Made by a program: the position numbers and the translations under genes. From contig NZ_FQZV01000033.1 in the NCBI RefSeq assembly GCF_900142145.1, forward strand, positions 1 to 47,838: 47,838 nt of DNA. Direction: 5' to 3'. Under the pieces are notes generated by a model that was not told where the DNA came from, made no database searches, and saw nothing but the letters and a program-made list of their open reading frames with translations. The stretch comes from Geosporobacter subterraneus DSM 17957 (GTDB lineage: Bacteria > Bacillota > Clostridia > Peptostreptococcales > Thermotaleaceae). Of the stretch, positions 15,939-24,774 are shown in pieces. Position 1 is the first letter of the stretch. Every line of letters starts with the position of its first letter.

Positions 15939-16451
15939 ATGAAGGATAAAATCCAAAACCTTATTTTTTACTGCTTTACTGCCCTCCTTGCCATAAGCAT
16001 AGCCTACTGGGTTAAGGTCTTACCAGATCACACAATCGCTGTTTTCCTATATCCCCACGCAAAAATAACAGAGATTTTTTATAATACCTCTTTGCTATAT
16101 GTGAAGGGCATCGGTTATTCTTCTATAGACGGTACCTTTGCGATTGGCCGCGAATGCATGGGCATTAAATTCATTGTCATGTTGTTTGGGATGACTGCCT
16201 GTATGTTTGTTAAACACTTTAAAAGGTTTCAAAAAGTACTGTGGTGCATGGTCAGCTTGGCAGGAGCCATTCTCATCGGAATATTCATTAGCTGTATTAG
16301 GATTATCGGGTCGATTCCACTGGTTTCTCACCCAAAATTTCCCCTCTTTCATTCTAGCATAGGTATATCCCTGTATTTCCTTGCGCTAATGCTCAGTTAT
16401 GCTCTTTTAAATAGACTATTTAGGAGTGATCATCATGAGAAAGTTATTTAG
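15939..16451 (+). CDS. xrtK: Exosortase K
   Basis: 170 residues with about five membrane helices. The exosortase catalytic triad is visible: Cys73 in GRECMGIKF, Arg121 in SCIRIIGS, and His138 in LFHSSIGISLYF. Exosortases are membrane transpeptidases that cleave and attach proteins carrying a C-terminal sorting signal. The small size and the partner gene that follows fit XrtK, whose dedicated target is an MSEP-CTERM protein. GGAGGT at 15925-15930 decides the ATG at 15939. The gene overlaps the target gene by 17 bp. Most exosortases are from Gram-negative bacteria, so this one in a clostridial setting is unusual. Confidence 0.82.
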   Translation: MKDKIQNLIFYCFTALLAISIAYWVKVLPDHTIAVFLYPHAKITEIFYNTSLLYVKGIGYSSIDGTFAIGRECMGIKFIVMLFGMTACMFVKHFKRFQKVLWCMVSLAGAILIGIFISCIRIIGSIPLVSHPKFPLFHSSIGISLYFLALMLSYALLNRLFRSDHHEKVI

Positions 16452-19128
16452 TCCCTTATTTCTCTCATTGTTTGTCCTCGTGCCTCAGGTTGCAGCCATA
16501 GGGTATGTCCATTTCTCCTTTGGCCTGGCATATTTAAAAGGATTTTTACTGACAATCCTTCTTATGCTTTTATCCGGCATCGGCTTATCTGTTTACGCTT
16601 ATACAAAACGAAAGGAAGAAGTCCTTCCAACAAAGATATTCCTCCTTATTTCCTTTATATATACCCTGTTTATCATATGGGGTGCTGTTTATGCCCTGGA
16701 GTCCTTCTCTCCGAAAGGCTTTGTCAGCCCCAAGCTGGTATTTATTGCGTCCTATATGCTCTCTGTTTTGTACGGTATTGTTGGAACGGCTTATAACACT
16801 ACCACCCCCGGAGCAGCCCATGAGGCAGTAAAATATGTTTTAGGCCTCATTGCCATTCCATTTCTTTGGTTTATAGGGATAAATCTTATTGGCGGTATGA
16901 ACTCCAATATGTTTATGATCACATTTATCGTAGCCGGTGCCTATGTAATGCTGTTTTTTATTGTAAAGCTTTTCTTTATCTGGAAACGCAATGAGGAACC
17001 TATCACTACCGATGCAAAGCCAAGCAGAAAATATTCCATCGCTCTGTTTGTCATTGCTTTTTGTTTTCCTTTGGCGGGGCTGGCCTTAAATCAAAGCTTT
17101 GCCGATATGGGAAATGATGGCTTCTCCGCCGGATTATTTGGAGACTTTAGCCATCCCTTCTTCTTTATCATAGCGGCAATAAACGGACTGCTGCTCCTTA
17201 TTCCTCCAGTAAAAAACAAAGAGCTTAGGTTGGCGCTGTTCTATCTTAAATCCATAGGTTATTCTTATATATTGTATTTTTTCATTGTTTTCCTGCCTAT
17301 CATGCCCCTGGGTTTTATTGGCTTAATTTTTTATGGCCTGGGCGTCCTGATCCTGACGCCTGCAATGGTAACCTTGCTGCAGGGATACCATTTATTGAAG
17401 GAATGGAAGACCCTGTCCCAATGGTGGAACAAGAAGCGCCTTGCTGCGATTTTCTCCCTCGGCATGATTACTTTGCCGCTCAGCATGGGTACAGCCTTTA
17501 TGGGGGATAAAGGAAATTTTTCTGCGGCAACACAATATCTCCAATACCAGGAGACCCCTGCCAATGAATCTGTAAATCTGACGAAACTCAAAAGAACCCT
17601 GAAAAACCTTAAGGGCAGCCTGCAGGTTACAAGGGGTGAATTTGGCTTTTCATCTGGAAATACGCCGATTTTATCCTCCATTTATTCCCATTTGGTTCTC
17701 GATAACAAAATTATTTCCCACGACAGTGTCCTTAGGCTTGAAAATCTCTTTTTTGACGCAGGCCACAACCTGGGAGAATCAAATCTTTCAGATCCCTCTA
17801 TTGTAGACAACCGAGTCCGCCTTTTATCTGCAAGCAGCGAAACAAGATTTGATGAGCAGAACAGCGTCTATAAATCCTGGATACATTTAAAGCTGGAAAA
17901 TTACACTGACACCGGAAACGGAGAATATCAGACAGAATTCAAACTCCCGGAAGGAGCCTATATTAGTGATTATTACCTGGATGTGCTGGGAACAAGAAAA
18001 GAAGGGCTGCTTACAGATCGCCGGGCTGCTTTATTTATCTACCGAAAGATTGTCAACACACGGCGTGATCCCGGGCTGCTCCATTACATCGGTAAAAACA
18101 TCTTGGAGCTCAGGGTTTTCCCCTTTGGGCCTAAAGAAATCAGGGAAACCGGATTTGAAATTATGCACAGGGAGCCCTTTACCTTAACCTTAGATCATCA
18201 GTCTATTGCTTTAAATGGAGCTGCTGAGCAAAAGGAAATCCAAGTGGCGGGTGCTGTCTTGCTGTCTGCTGCTCAAAAAAATCTTCTACAAGCTGCTGTG
18301 CGGGCACCAAAATATTATTTCGTAATCGACAGTTCTAAAAACAGCAATGTAGCCTGGCACATCCGCCAAATTCAAGACTATGTGAAAGCCAATGGCATAA
18401 CCGATGCCAAGGTAATCTTTGCATCCTATAAGCTTCAGGAACAGCCCCTTTCGAATATAAAAAATGCAGTTTATAGAGCAGAAGGCGGATTTAACCTGAA
18501 TATGGCAGTGCATCGGATTTTGGATAAAAATGATATAGATACCTTCCCCATCATTATTGCCGTATCCGATAACATGCCAAAGGCAGTTTTCCCTCAAAAC
18601 ACAGAGCTGCTATCAGGCAAATTCCCTGAAAGTGCCTATTATTATGGATTAAATCATAATCTTACCCTGACCCCCTACTCTTTTGCAGACAACAGACCGC
18701 AAGGTACGGTGGCAAAACCGACGGTAGAGCCTATTTTAGATTATCATGGAGTTTATGTTTCAGATAATGGTAAAAGTGAACTGGTGTTGACAGATATGGA
18801 TAAAAGATCCTTTGCTTCTACTGGCAATCTATATCAAGATGCCCTGCTCCTTGATGCTATGTCAAGACGGGCATCCTCATCGGGAGAGAGGAATTCTTTG
18901 GAGCTGGTAAGGGCAAGCTTTAGAACAAGGATACTGACACCTCAAACTGCTTTTATCGTCGTTGAAACCCAAGAGCAGGAAAAGGAACTGCTAGAGGTTC
19001 AGGAAAGACTTTTAAACAATCCAGATGCTACACCTACCATCACATTAGATGAGCCTTCGATGCAGGTTTGTATGGTCCTAATCCTGGCCGTAGTATTGAT
19101 CATTCATCGAAAAAAGTTAAAGGTTTAA
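16435..19128 (+). CDS. MSEP-CTERM/VIT-domain membrane protein, probable exosortase K substrate
   Basis: 897 residues. About 1-355 is polytopic, with some ten hydrophobic helices. About 475-585 is a VIT domain, recognisable from LTDRRAALFIYRKIVNTRRD followed by DPGLLHYIG and ELRVFPFGPKEIRETG. About 625-740 begins YYFVIDSSKNSN, a degenerate von Willebrand A-like start that lacks a full DxSxS metal site. The C-terminus is a sorting signal: DEPSMQ near 872, then the helix VCMVLILAVVLII and the basic end HRKKLKV. This matches the MSEP-CTERM tripartite signal that accompanies exosortase K. AGGAG lies 8 bases before the ATG at 16435, inside xrtK, so the pair is translationally coupled. Its physiological role is unknown; VIT/vWA proteins usually act in surface adhesion or assembly. 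Confidence 0.82.
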   Translation: MRKLFSPLFLSLFVLVPQVAAIGYVHFSFGLAYLKGFLLTILLMLLSGIGLSVYAYTKRKEEVLPTKIFLLISFIYTLFIIWGAVYALESFSPKGFVSPKLVFIASYMLSVLYGIVGTAYNTTTPGAAHEAVKYVLGLIAIPFLWFIGINLIGGMNSNMFMITFIVAGAYVMLFFIVKLFFIWKRNEEPITTDAKPSRKYSIALFVIAFCFPLAGLALNQSFADMGNDGFSAGLFGDFSHPFFFIIAAINGLLLLIPPVKNKELRLALFYLKSIGYSYILYFFIVFLPIMPLGFIGLIFYGLGVLILTPAMVTLLQGYHLLKEWKTLSQWWNKKRLAAIFSLGMITLPLSMGTAFMGDKGNFSAATQYLQYQETPANESVNLTKLKRTLKNLKGSLQVTRGEFGFSSGNTPILSSIYSHLVLDNKIISHDSVLRLENLFFDAGHNLGESNLSDPSIVDNRVRLLSASSETRFDEQNSVYKSWIHLKLENYTDTGNGEYQTEFKLPEGAYISDYYLDVLGTRKEGLLTDRRAALFIYRKIVNTRRDPGLLHYIGKNILELRVFPFGPKEIRETGFEIMHREPFTLTLDHQSIALNGAAEQKEIQVAGAVLLSAAQKNLLQAAVRAPKYYFVIDSSKNSNVAWHIRQIQDYVKANGITDAKVIFASYKLQEQPLSNIKNAVYRAEGGFNLNMAVHRILDKNDIDTFPIIIAVSDNMPKAVFPQNTELLSGKFPESAYYYGLNHNLTLTPYSFADNRPQGTVAKPTVEPILDYHGVYVSDNGKSELVLTDMDKRSFASTGNLYQDALLLDAMSRRASSSGERNSLELVRASFRTRILTPQTAFIVVETQEQEKELLEVQERLLNNPDATPTITLDEPSMQVCMVLILAVVLIIHRKKLKV

Positions 19129-19174
19129 AGCTTAAGAAGTAAGGTTACTAATCTTCTGGCCGTAAACTATAGTA

Positions 19175-19209
19175 GGAAGCAATGGTGTAATCTCCTTTGC
19201 TTCCTTTTT
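19175..19209 (+). terminator. Intrinsic terminator of the xrtK operon
   Basis: Stem GGAAGCAA / TTGCTTCC with a 14-base loop followed by TTTTT. It ends a few bases before the stop of the convergent acetyltransferase gene. Confidence 0.75.
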
Positions 19210-19214
19210 CTGCT

Positions 19215-19964
19215 TTATTTTGTCTTCTTTTTTACCCTATACCAATAACTGTACAGCTTTTCATAACCAAGCTTCTCATAGAGGGCTTTTGCAGGTTCAT
19301 TGGCATCCACAACCTGAAGATAGGAATAGGTACACCCATCCTCGAGAGCCGCATCTATAAGATTGTTCATGATTTTCGTCCCTAGCCCCTGTCTTCGTCG
19401 ATCTTCCTCCACACAGATATCGTACATCCCCACATAACCTCTTTCTGAGACTCCCAGTCCTACAGCTGTGATGCTGCCATTCTCCATGACATATCCATAA
19501 TAGGTATCCGGTATGATATTTTGCAGCATCCTCCGTAAGGTCTGTGCATTCTGGACATTAATTCTGTTCATTGTTATAAAGGCCTCAAACCAGTCCTCCC
19601 TAAGTTCTCTATATACAAAAGCATTGGCTTTTTCTGATTCTTGTATTTTAAATCCTAATATATTTTTTACCATGATATTGGTTTTCGCCTCATAGGAATA
19701 TCCCCTTTGACTCAGCAATTCATCCAGTTTATAGATTTCCTCCTGTTCTGTGAGCTTGAAAACTGTATCTAGGTTATTCTCTTGGAACAATCTCTCACAG
19801 ATTGCTACGTTACTCTCAAGATTTACGCTGCATGGATAAATGGGATTTACAGAATTGGCTCGTTTTGAATAGCCATTGGCAAATCTAAGAATCCATCCAT
19901 CTACGAAGACTGTTGAAAGTGCAGGCAGTGCATTCATAGATAGTTCTTCAATTTTTTGTATCAT
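19215..19964 (-). CDS. GNAT family N-acetyltransferase
   Basis: 249 residues in two parts. Residues about 1-115 have the N-terminal pattern of two-domain GNAT enzymes (GWILRFANGYSKRANSVNP). Residues about 120-249 are the acetyl-CoA-binding domain, with GMYDICVEEDRRRQGLGTKI (the R-x-x-G-x-G loop) and EPAKALYEKLGYE. It would transfer an acetyl group to an amine in the cytoplasm; the substrate is not evident. It stands alone, convergent to the exosortase operon. Its start is preceded by AAGGGGGA. Confidence 0.85.
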   Translation of the reverse strand: MIQKIEELSMNALPALSTVFVDGWILRFANGYSKRANSVNPIYPCSVNLESNVAICERLFQENNLDTVFKLTEQEEIYKLDELLSQRGYSYEAKTNIMVKNILGFKIQESEKANAFVYRELREDWFEAFITMNRINVQNAQTLRRMLQNIIPDTYYGYVMENGSITAVGLGVSERGYVGMYDICVEEDRRRQGLGTKIMNNLIDAALEDGCTYSYLQVVDANEPAKALYEKLGYEKLYSYWYRVKKKTK

Positions 19965-20010
19965 GCATATTCCCCCTTAAAAATTTTACTTTTGATTTTT
20001 TATCCTCCCA

Positions 20011-21675
20011 TTATGTTCCCATACAATTTTGCAGATTTTCTCTCATCCTCTTTAGCTCCTTCAGTATTGCATAATATTCCTGATCTAATACTACTATATC
20101 ATGTTTCTTTGAAGGCATAGACAGCTTTCCTAAAACCTCCGAAAGACGATTTTCCAATATACGAATCTGCTTTTCTACCCCTTCCCTGTCATCATCTATA
20201 GCTTTATCCATTCTGAACAAATACTCCTGATAGCTGCCTTTAAACATCTTTAATTCCTGATTCTCTATAGTCATGATATGGTCCGCAACAGAATTTATAA
20301 GGCTCCTGTCATGGGTTACAAATAGTAAAGTACGCTCGTATTCCCTAAGGGCTTCTTCTACTGCCTCAAGGGAATAGATATCCATATAGTTGGTCGGTTC
20401 GTCTAATATGAGCAGATTCATATCCTGAAGGAGAATTTTGGCAAAGGATATCTTAACCCGTTCACCGCCGCTTAATACACCCACCTTTTTATAAACATCC
20501 TCTCCTTTGAATAGCAGCCGTGCCAGCAGTCTTCTGCCATAAGATTCAGGATGTATACTGCTGCCCATTACATTTTCAAGGATACTCATGCTTTCTTCCA
20601 GGATATTTAAATCTTGGCTAAAGTATCCGATTTTTGCACCCCTCGCTATCCTTATGGAAGGATCATGATTCATGATCATCTTAACCAGGGTACTTTTTCC
20701 ACATCCATTAGGCCCGATCAGTGCTACCTTGGCTCCATTATAAATGCTAAATTCCGCGTTATTAAATATCTTCTTATCTCCAAAGGCTTTTTGGATCTTT
20801 TCCCCCTCTATGATGATCTTGCTGTGAAGCACATGTATTCCTTCTAAATCCAGCTTCATTTTCTCCTGCTTTATGGGTTTTTGTTTTACTTCCAGATGCT
20901 TAATCCTGGTCTCTACACTTTTTACTGCTTTTTCCAGATTGGCCTTTGCCTTCTGATTTCCCATCTTATGCAGTCTAGCCTCTGAATTGTCCATTCGCTT
21001 AGGTGTCTTACGGATCTGCTTGACTTTTTCCTTTGTATCCTGGATGACACCCTCCAATCGTCTTTTTTCTCTCACATACTGATCGTATTCAAAATGAGCT
21101 CTTTCCAACTCCTTATCTTTTTGTATCTTATACTCGGAAAAATTGCCATGATAAATTTTAATCTTACCATTCTCTATTTCTATGATCTTATTGCACAGCC
21201 TGTCTAAAAAGCTTCTATCATGGGATATCAGCACTAAAGCGCCTCTAAATTCTTCAAGCATGCTTTCCATGATTTTGATTCCTTCAATATCTACATTGCT
21301 GGTAGGCTCATCGGCAAAGATCAGGGGCTTTTCATTCTCCAAACTCTCGGCCAGTTTAAACCGATTCTTCTCGCCCCCGCTCATGCTTTCATTCCATTTT
21401 TCTGGTATATCCAGCTTTGAAGCCATTTCTCCACGGATTCTTTTATTTTGAGCAGATTCCAGTTGAGAAATATATCCATACTCCCCATATACCTTGACCC
21501 ACCCTTCATCAGGTTCAAGTCTTCCGCTTAGAATATTGACAAGGGTAGTTTTACCGGCTCCGTTTACACCTACGATTCCTATTCTATCCTCCGAATAGAT
21601 TTTCAGATTTTCTATATTCAGGATTAATCGATCACTAAAATATTTTTTCACATTGCTGCACTCTATTAATAGCAT
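20011..21675 (-). CDS. ABC-F type ribosomal protection protein (Vga/Lsa/CplR-like)
   Basis: About 554 residues, with two ABC cassettes in one chain and no membrane segment, the mark of ABC-F proteins. Cassette 1 shows GVNGAGKTT, SGGEKNR and FADEPTSN. Cassette 2 shows GPNGCGKST, LSGGERVK and LILDEPTN. The linker (about 185-280) is charged and helical, suited to reach the ribosomal peptidyl-transferase centre and dislodge lincosamide, streptogramin A or pleuromutilin drugs. The ATG at 21675 is chosen for the GGAGGG site. That site is part of a terminator-like hairpin, suggesting drug-induced attenuation. An in-frame TTG at 21750 would add 25 residues but has no good ribosome site. Confidence 0.87.
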   Translation of the reverse strand: MLLIECSNVKKYFSDRLILNIENLKIYSEDRIGIVGVNGAGKTTLVNILSGRLEPDEGWVKVYGEYGYISQLESAQNKRIRGEMASKLDIPEKWNESMSGGEKNRFKLAESLENEKPLIFADEPTSNVDIEGIKIMESMLEEFRGALVLISHDRSFLDRLCNKIIEIENGKIKIYHGNFSEYKIQKDKELERAHFEYDQYVREKRRLEGVIQDTKEKVKQIRKTPKRMDNSEARLHKMGNQKAKANLEKAVKSVETRIKHLEVKQKPIKQEKMKLDLEGIHVLHSKIIIEGEKIQKAFGDKKIFNNAEFSIYNGAKVALIGPNGCGKSTLVKMIMNHDPSIRIARGAKIGYFSQDLNILEESMSILENVMGSSIHPESYGRRLLARLLFKGEDVYKKVGVLSGGERVKISFAKILLQDMNLLILDEPTNYMDIYSLEAVEEALREYERTLLFVTHDRSLINSVADHIMTIENQELKMFKGSYQEYLFRMDKAIDDDREGVEKQIRILENRLSEVLGKLSMPSKKHDIVVLDQEYYAILKELKRMRENLQNCMGT

Positions 21676-21703
21676 AAAAAAACCCTCCTTGCATTTTGGA
21701 GGG
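21676..21703 (-). promoter_or_regulatory. Terminator-like attenuator overlapping the ABC-F ribosome site
   Basis: On the minus strand CCCTCC (21698-21703), a 9-base loop and GGAGGG (21683-21688) form a hairpin followed by seven T residues that run straight into the ATG at 21675. The 3' arm is the Shine-Dalgarno sequence itself. The same structure could stop transcription or hide the ribosome site. Several ABC-F resistance genes are known to be induced by attenuation in their leaders. Confidence 0.6.
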
Positions 21704-21945
21704 ATAGTGTCATAAATAATAACCCAAGTATGACAGAAATAAAATCTCAAGCCCTGTGTAATCAGAAATACATTAACACATGCCCAGACTCCTGCCCTTG
21801 TTCAGGTTATAAAATATATATGCACAAGCTACCGACGGTTTTAAAAAACACTATCCACTCACAAGTTAAAAATAAAATGTACGACAATAAAGCCTATTTT
21901 AAAGACTTTATCCAGATTCTCATTTTACGTTGTTCTTGAAGTGAA

Positions 21946-22050
21946 TTATATTTTCATTTCTGCCAGTACCTTGCCCTTTCTTAGATTGTGGTGTTCAATA
22001 ACATTATATGCATAGACAGCAGTGATGTCAACCTCTGGATTCCCATTCAT
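21946..22050 (-). CDS. Possible 34-residue ORF overlapping yjbQ
   Basis: Starting at an ATG inside the end of yjbQ and running on in another frame, it encodes a mixed-charge 34-residue peptide that contains ITAVYAYNVIEHHNL and ends KGKVLAEMKI. There is no clear ribosome site. It could be a small coupled gene or the tail of a lost gene. I do not recognise it. Confidence 0.25.
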   Translation of the reverse strand: MNGNPEVDITAVYAYNVIEHHNLRKGKVLAEMKI

Positions 22051-22453
22051 CGGATATCATCTTTATTAATAGTTTTCTCGTTCTGGGTCCGTCAAATTCA
22101 CAAAAATATAGACTTTGCCATGTTCCTAAGAGTAGTTTTCCTTCATTGATGATGACGGTCTTCTCTGCTCCCATGTAGGAGGATTTTAAATGGGCATGAG
22201 AGTTCCCTTCAAAATGTCTATAATCACCTTCTATAGGAAACACCTTGTCCAAGGCCGATAGGATATCCCGCACCACATCAGGATCCCCATTTTCATTAAT
22301 CGTTATTCCTGCAGTAGTATGGGGGCAATAAATAACAGCAATACCGCTTCGGATTCCGGATTGCTCCAATGCCTGCTTCACCAGATATGTGATATCTATG
22401 AACTCCTGAGACTTATTTGTTGAAAGTGAAAATTGAAATAGATTGTTTCCCAT
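22028..22453 (-). CDS. yjbQ: YjbQ family protein (UPF0047)
   Basis: 141 residues, the full family length. Signature segments are YCPHTTAGITINENGDPDVV with a conserved His, the HFEGNSHAHLKSSYMG stretch with further His residues, and GTWQSLYFCEFDGPR. The family forms compact trimers, and some members have weak thiamine-phosphate-synthase activity that can rescue thiE mutants. The real role is uncertain. GGAGGT precedes the ATG. It is 41 bp downstream of a small hypothetical gene and probably in one transcript with the CBS protein. Confidence 0.88.
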   Translation of the reverse strand: MGNNLFQFSLSTNKSQEFIDITYLVKQALEQSGIRSGIAVIYCPHTTAGITINENGDPDVVRDILSALDKVFPIEGDYRHFEGNSHAHLKSSYMGAEKTVIINEGKLLLGTWQSLYFCEFDGPRTRKLLIKMISDEWESRG

Positions 22454-22494
22454 TCTCTATACCTCCATATAGATACCTGTTTTTCTTAAAATGC

Positions 22495-22680
22495 CTATTT
22501 ATATTGATTCATTTTCTCTAGTATCTTTTTTATTTCATGGACGATCTTTACGTATTCCTGCTGATCCAGCAGCCTAAAATACAAGCTCCTTAAAAAAGGC
22601 TTTACATTAATCTTTATAATTACATCTTCCTCATGGATATATCCATAATAACTGATACACACCTTTTTATAACCGATCAA
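22495..22680 (-). CDS. Hypothetical 61-residue protein
   Basis: The frame starts with a TTG at 22680 that overlaps the end of the CBS-domain gene by 14 bp, which would allow re-initiation by translational coupling. The sequence is mixed and soluble, with KINVKPFLRSLYFRLLDQQ and a charged helical end. No motif is recognised and there is no strong ribosome site, so this is a moderate-to-low confidence gene. A later GTG start is also possible. Confidence 0.4.
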   Translation of the reverse strand: MIGYKKVCISYYGYIHEEDVIIKINVKPFLRSLYFRLLDQQEYVKIVHEIKKILEKMNQYK

Positions 22681-23389
22681 CTTTGTTGAACAAATCCCAT
22701 TCTGTTAACAAGCCTAAGAGCTTGCCCTGTCTGGTCCCATCGGAGGTTATAAATAGCGCCACCAGTTTGTGATTATTTTTATTTCTTTTCCTAAAATAAT
22801 TTTCAGCATCATATACGTTTAAAGTTTTATCTACAAAGTCAAACTCCTCTTTCCGATGACTCTCCAAGCTGGTAAACTCCATTAGTTCCTTCATAACTGT
22901 TTGATTAGAAATCAGACACTTCTGCATAGACGCTAAATACTGTATGAGGACATTTCCATTGAATATGCCCACCACTTTTTCCTTTTCCAATATAGGTACT
23001 CTGGATATTAGGAGATTCTCCATAGCCTGCATAATATCTATAGCCAGGCTGTCCGGCGATGCCACCAGCATTTTTGACCGATGGGTGCAGATATCATATA
23101 CGGTTAGGGGATTCTTAAATCGGTTCAACAGGCTTTGATACCGCTCAACTACTTCTGGCAGCGGCACAGCTATAGGCCCTTCAATCCCGGAGACGGTATC
23201 ATGTACAACACAGTTTCTCAGTCTGGCATACTGCTTTAACACATCTAGATTTCTTGCAATTAAATCATTTTTCTTCGCCATGATATCCAATGCCTTTACA
23301 TGGGGGGTGCCGTTATCTAATTTCAAAACCCTCTTGATTTCTCGATCTAGCTCGTTATATATCTGTATGAACTCATCTACTCTATCCAT
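22667..23389 (-). CDS. CBS-domain protein with helical N-terminal domain
   Basis: 240 residues. Residues 1-100 are helical, with an HEPN/DUF-like look (LKQYARLRNCVVHDT). Residues about 100-235 form a tandem CBS pair, seen in SPDSLAIDIMQAMENLLISR and VPILEKEKVVGIFNGNVLIQYL, and in KLVALFITSDGTRQGKLLGLLTEWDLF. CBS pairs bind adenine nucleotides and act as energy or ligand sensors. The target is unknown. AAAGGAGAGA precedes the ATG. The two downstream genes are close enough to share its transcript. Confidence 0.8.
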   Translation of the reverse strand: MDRVDEFIQIYNELDREIKRVLKLDNGTPHVKALDIMAKKNDLIARNLDVLKQYARLRNCVVHDTVSGIEGPIAVPLPEVVERYQSLLNRFKNPLTVYDICTHRSKMLVASPDSLAIDIMQAMENLLISRVPILEKEKVVGIFNGNVLIQYLASMQKCLISNQTVMKELMEFTSLESHRKEEFDFVDKTLNVYDAENYFRKRNKNNHKLVALFITSDGTRQGKLLGLLTEWDLFNKVDRL

Positions 23390-23860
23390 TTGAATCTCTC
23401 CTTTGCCCGAGTTATAGCTGCCTGTTCTATTCAGCTTATTTTAATCCCTCTACATTTTAGCCCTCTAAGATCATTTATGTTTGTGAAATCCTAGGAAACC
23501 GTGCAAGCTTTGGAAAAGCCTTATTGCCTATTGATCGAATCATCCAGTTGCTGGACGGATCAACGGTTGCCCTTATGCCCCTGAAAGGACGACCGATAAC
23601 ACGCATGATGTTTATAATCTTTTATAAACTCACTCTTTAACATACTGCCTCCCCAATTAACTAACTTATTCTATCTTCATTATATGCTTAAATCCTATCA
23701 TTTCCAATAAAATAGTAGCCCCTGATAGGGCCTGCTATTTATAAAACTTCCATTTCGTCAGGTTGATGGTTCAAAGGAACGCTTTTGACTCAGGTATTGT
23801 TCTTTCGTATATTTTGGTTTATAATCTACAATAATATCAAAACAGCCGGAGGAAAATCAA
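23390..23860 (+). other. Intergenic region with a short unassigned open stretch
   Basis: This 471-bp gap lies between the divergent CBS and EamA genes. On the plus strand 23463-23639 is open for 58 codons (it contains EILGNRASFGKALLPIDRI and ends YKLTL) but has no good start or ribosome site, so it may be a decayed gene fragment. At about 23710-23739 an imperfect hairpin (AATAGTAGCCCCT / AGGGCCTGCTATT) could be a terminator or leader structure. No promoter can be assigned with confidence. Confidence 0.35.
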
Positions 23861-24769
23861 ATGAATAAAAAAAAAGCATACCTATTGATTGCCATAGGTG
23901 CTGCTTTATGGGGCATCATTGGACTTTTCGTAACCTATCTGAACAAACTAGGGTTTTCATCTATACAAATCGTTACCATCCGTGCAATCACTGCAGCCTT
24001 TTTTCTCCTGTTCTATACACTTTTTAAAGATCCACAGCGCTTAAAAATCCAGCTGCAGGATAGCAAATATTTTATAGGCACAGGTATTATTAGCGTTGCA
24101 CTTTTTAATTGGTGTCTTTTTAGTGCCATTCGGGAAACTTCGATTTCTATCGCAGCTATCCTTCTATATACTGCTCCGGCTTTTGTGACCATCTTTTCTA
24201 GAATATTATTTAAAGAAGCACTAACTTCAAGAAAAATCCTTGCTTTGGTTACAACCCTGATCGGCTGTGCATTGGTGATTGGCATCTTTCCTGATGTCAG
24301 TGGATCTATCTCCTTATATGGATTCATGCTGGGCCTTGGATCAGGATTTTTTTACGCCTTATATAGCATTTTTTGCAAATTTGCCCTGAGAAAGTATGAT
24401 TCATTGACAGTTACCGTATATACCTTTGTTTTTGCCGCTGTTGCAGTAACCCCCTTTAGTGGATTGAGCTCCATATTCCCTCTCTTTTCAAATCCCAGAG
24501 TATGGTTATATATTGTTGGGCTTGGATTTTTCTCAACTATGCTGGCCTATACCCTATATACCAAAGGCTTGAATGCAGTAGAGTCCAGTCGTGCCTCTAT
24601 CATTGCTACAATTGAGCCAGTGGTAGCCTCCTTGGTCAGTTTTTTAGTCTTTAATGAGAAACTCAATCTCTTTCAACATATAGGTATTGCCATGGTCCTT
24701 GCGGGGGTACTCCTGGTCCAAGAACCTTCTGAAGTACTAGATGAAGAATCCTCTTTATTGAGTAAATAA
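23861..24769 (+). CDS. EamA/DMT family transporter
   Basis: 302 residues with ten predicted membrane helices arranged as two EamA repeats. The first starts LIAIGAALWGIIGLFVTYLN and the second GFMLGLGSGFFYALYSIFCK. The ends ASIIATIEPVVASLVSFLVF and EKLNLFQHIGIAMVLAGVLL are typical of each repeat. Such proteins export amino acids, nucleosides or other metabolites; the substrate is unknown. GGAGG lies before the ATG. The gene ends 5 bp from the convergent gamma-glutamyltransferase stop, with no terminator between. Confidence 0.9.
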   Translation: MNKKKAYLLIAIGAALWGIIGLFVTYLNKLGFSSIQIVTIRAITAAFFLLFYTLFKDPQRLKIQLQDSKYFIGTGIISVALFNWCLFSAIRETSISIAAILLYTAPAFVTIFSRILFKEALTSRKILALVTTLIGCALVIGIFPDVSGSISLYGFMLGLGSGFFYALYSIFCKFALRKYDSLTVTVYTFVFAAVAVTPFSGLSSIFPLFSNPRVWLYIVGLGFFSTMLAYTLYTKGLNAVESSRASIIATIEPVVASLVSFLVFNEKLNLFQHIGIAMVLAGVLLVQEPSEVLDEESSLLSK

Positions 24770-24774
24770 GGAAC

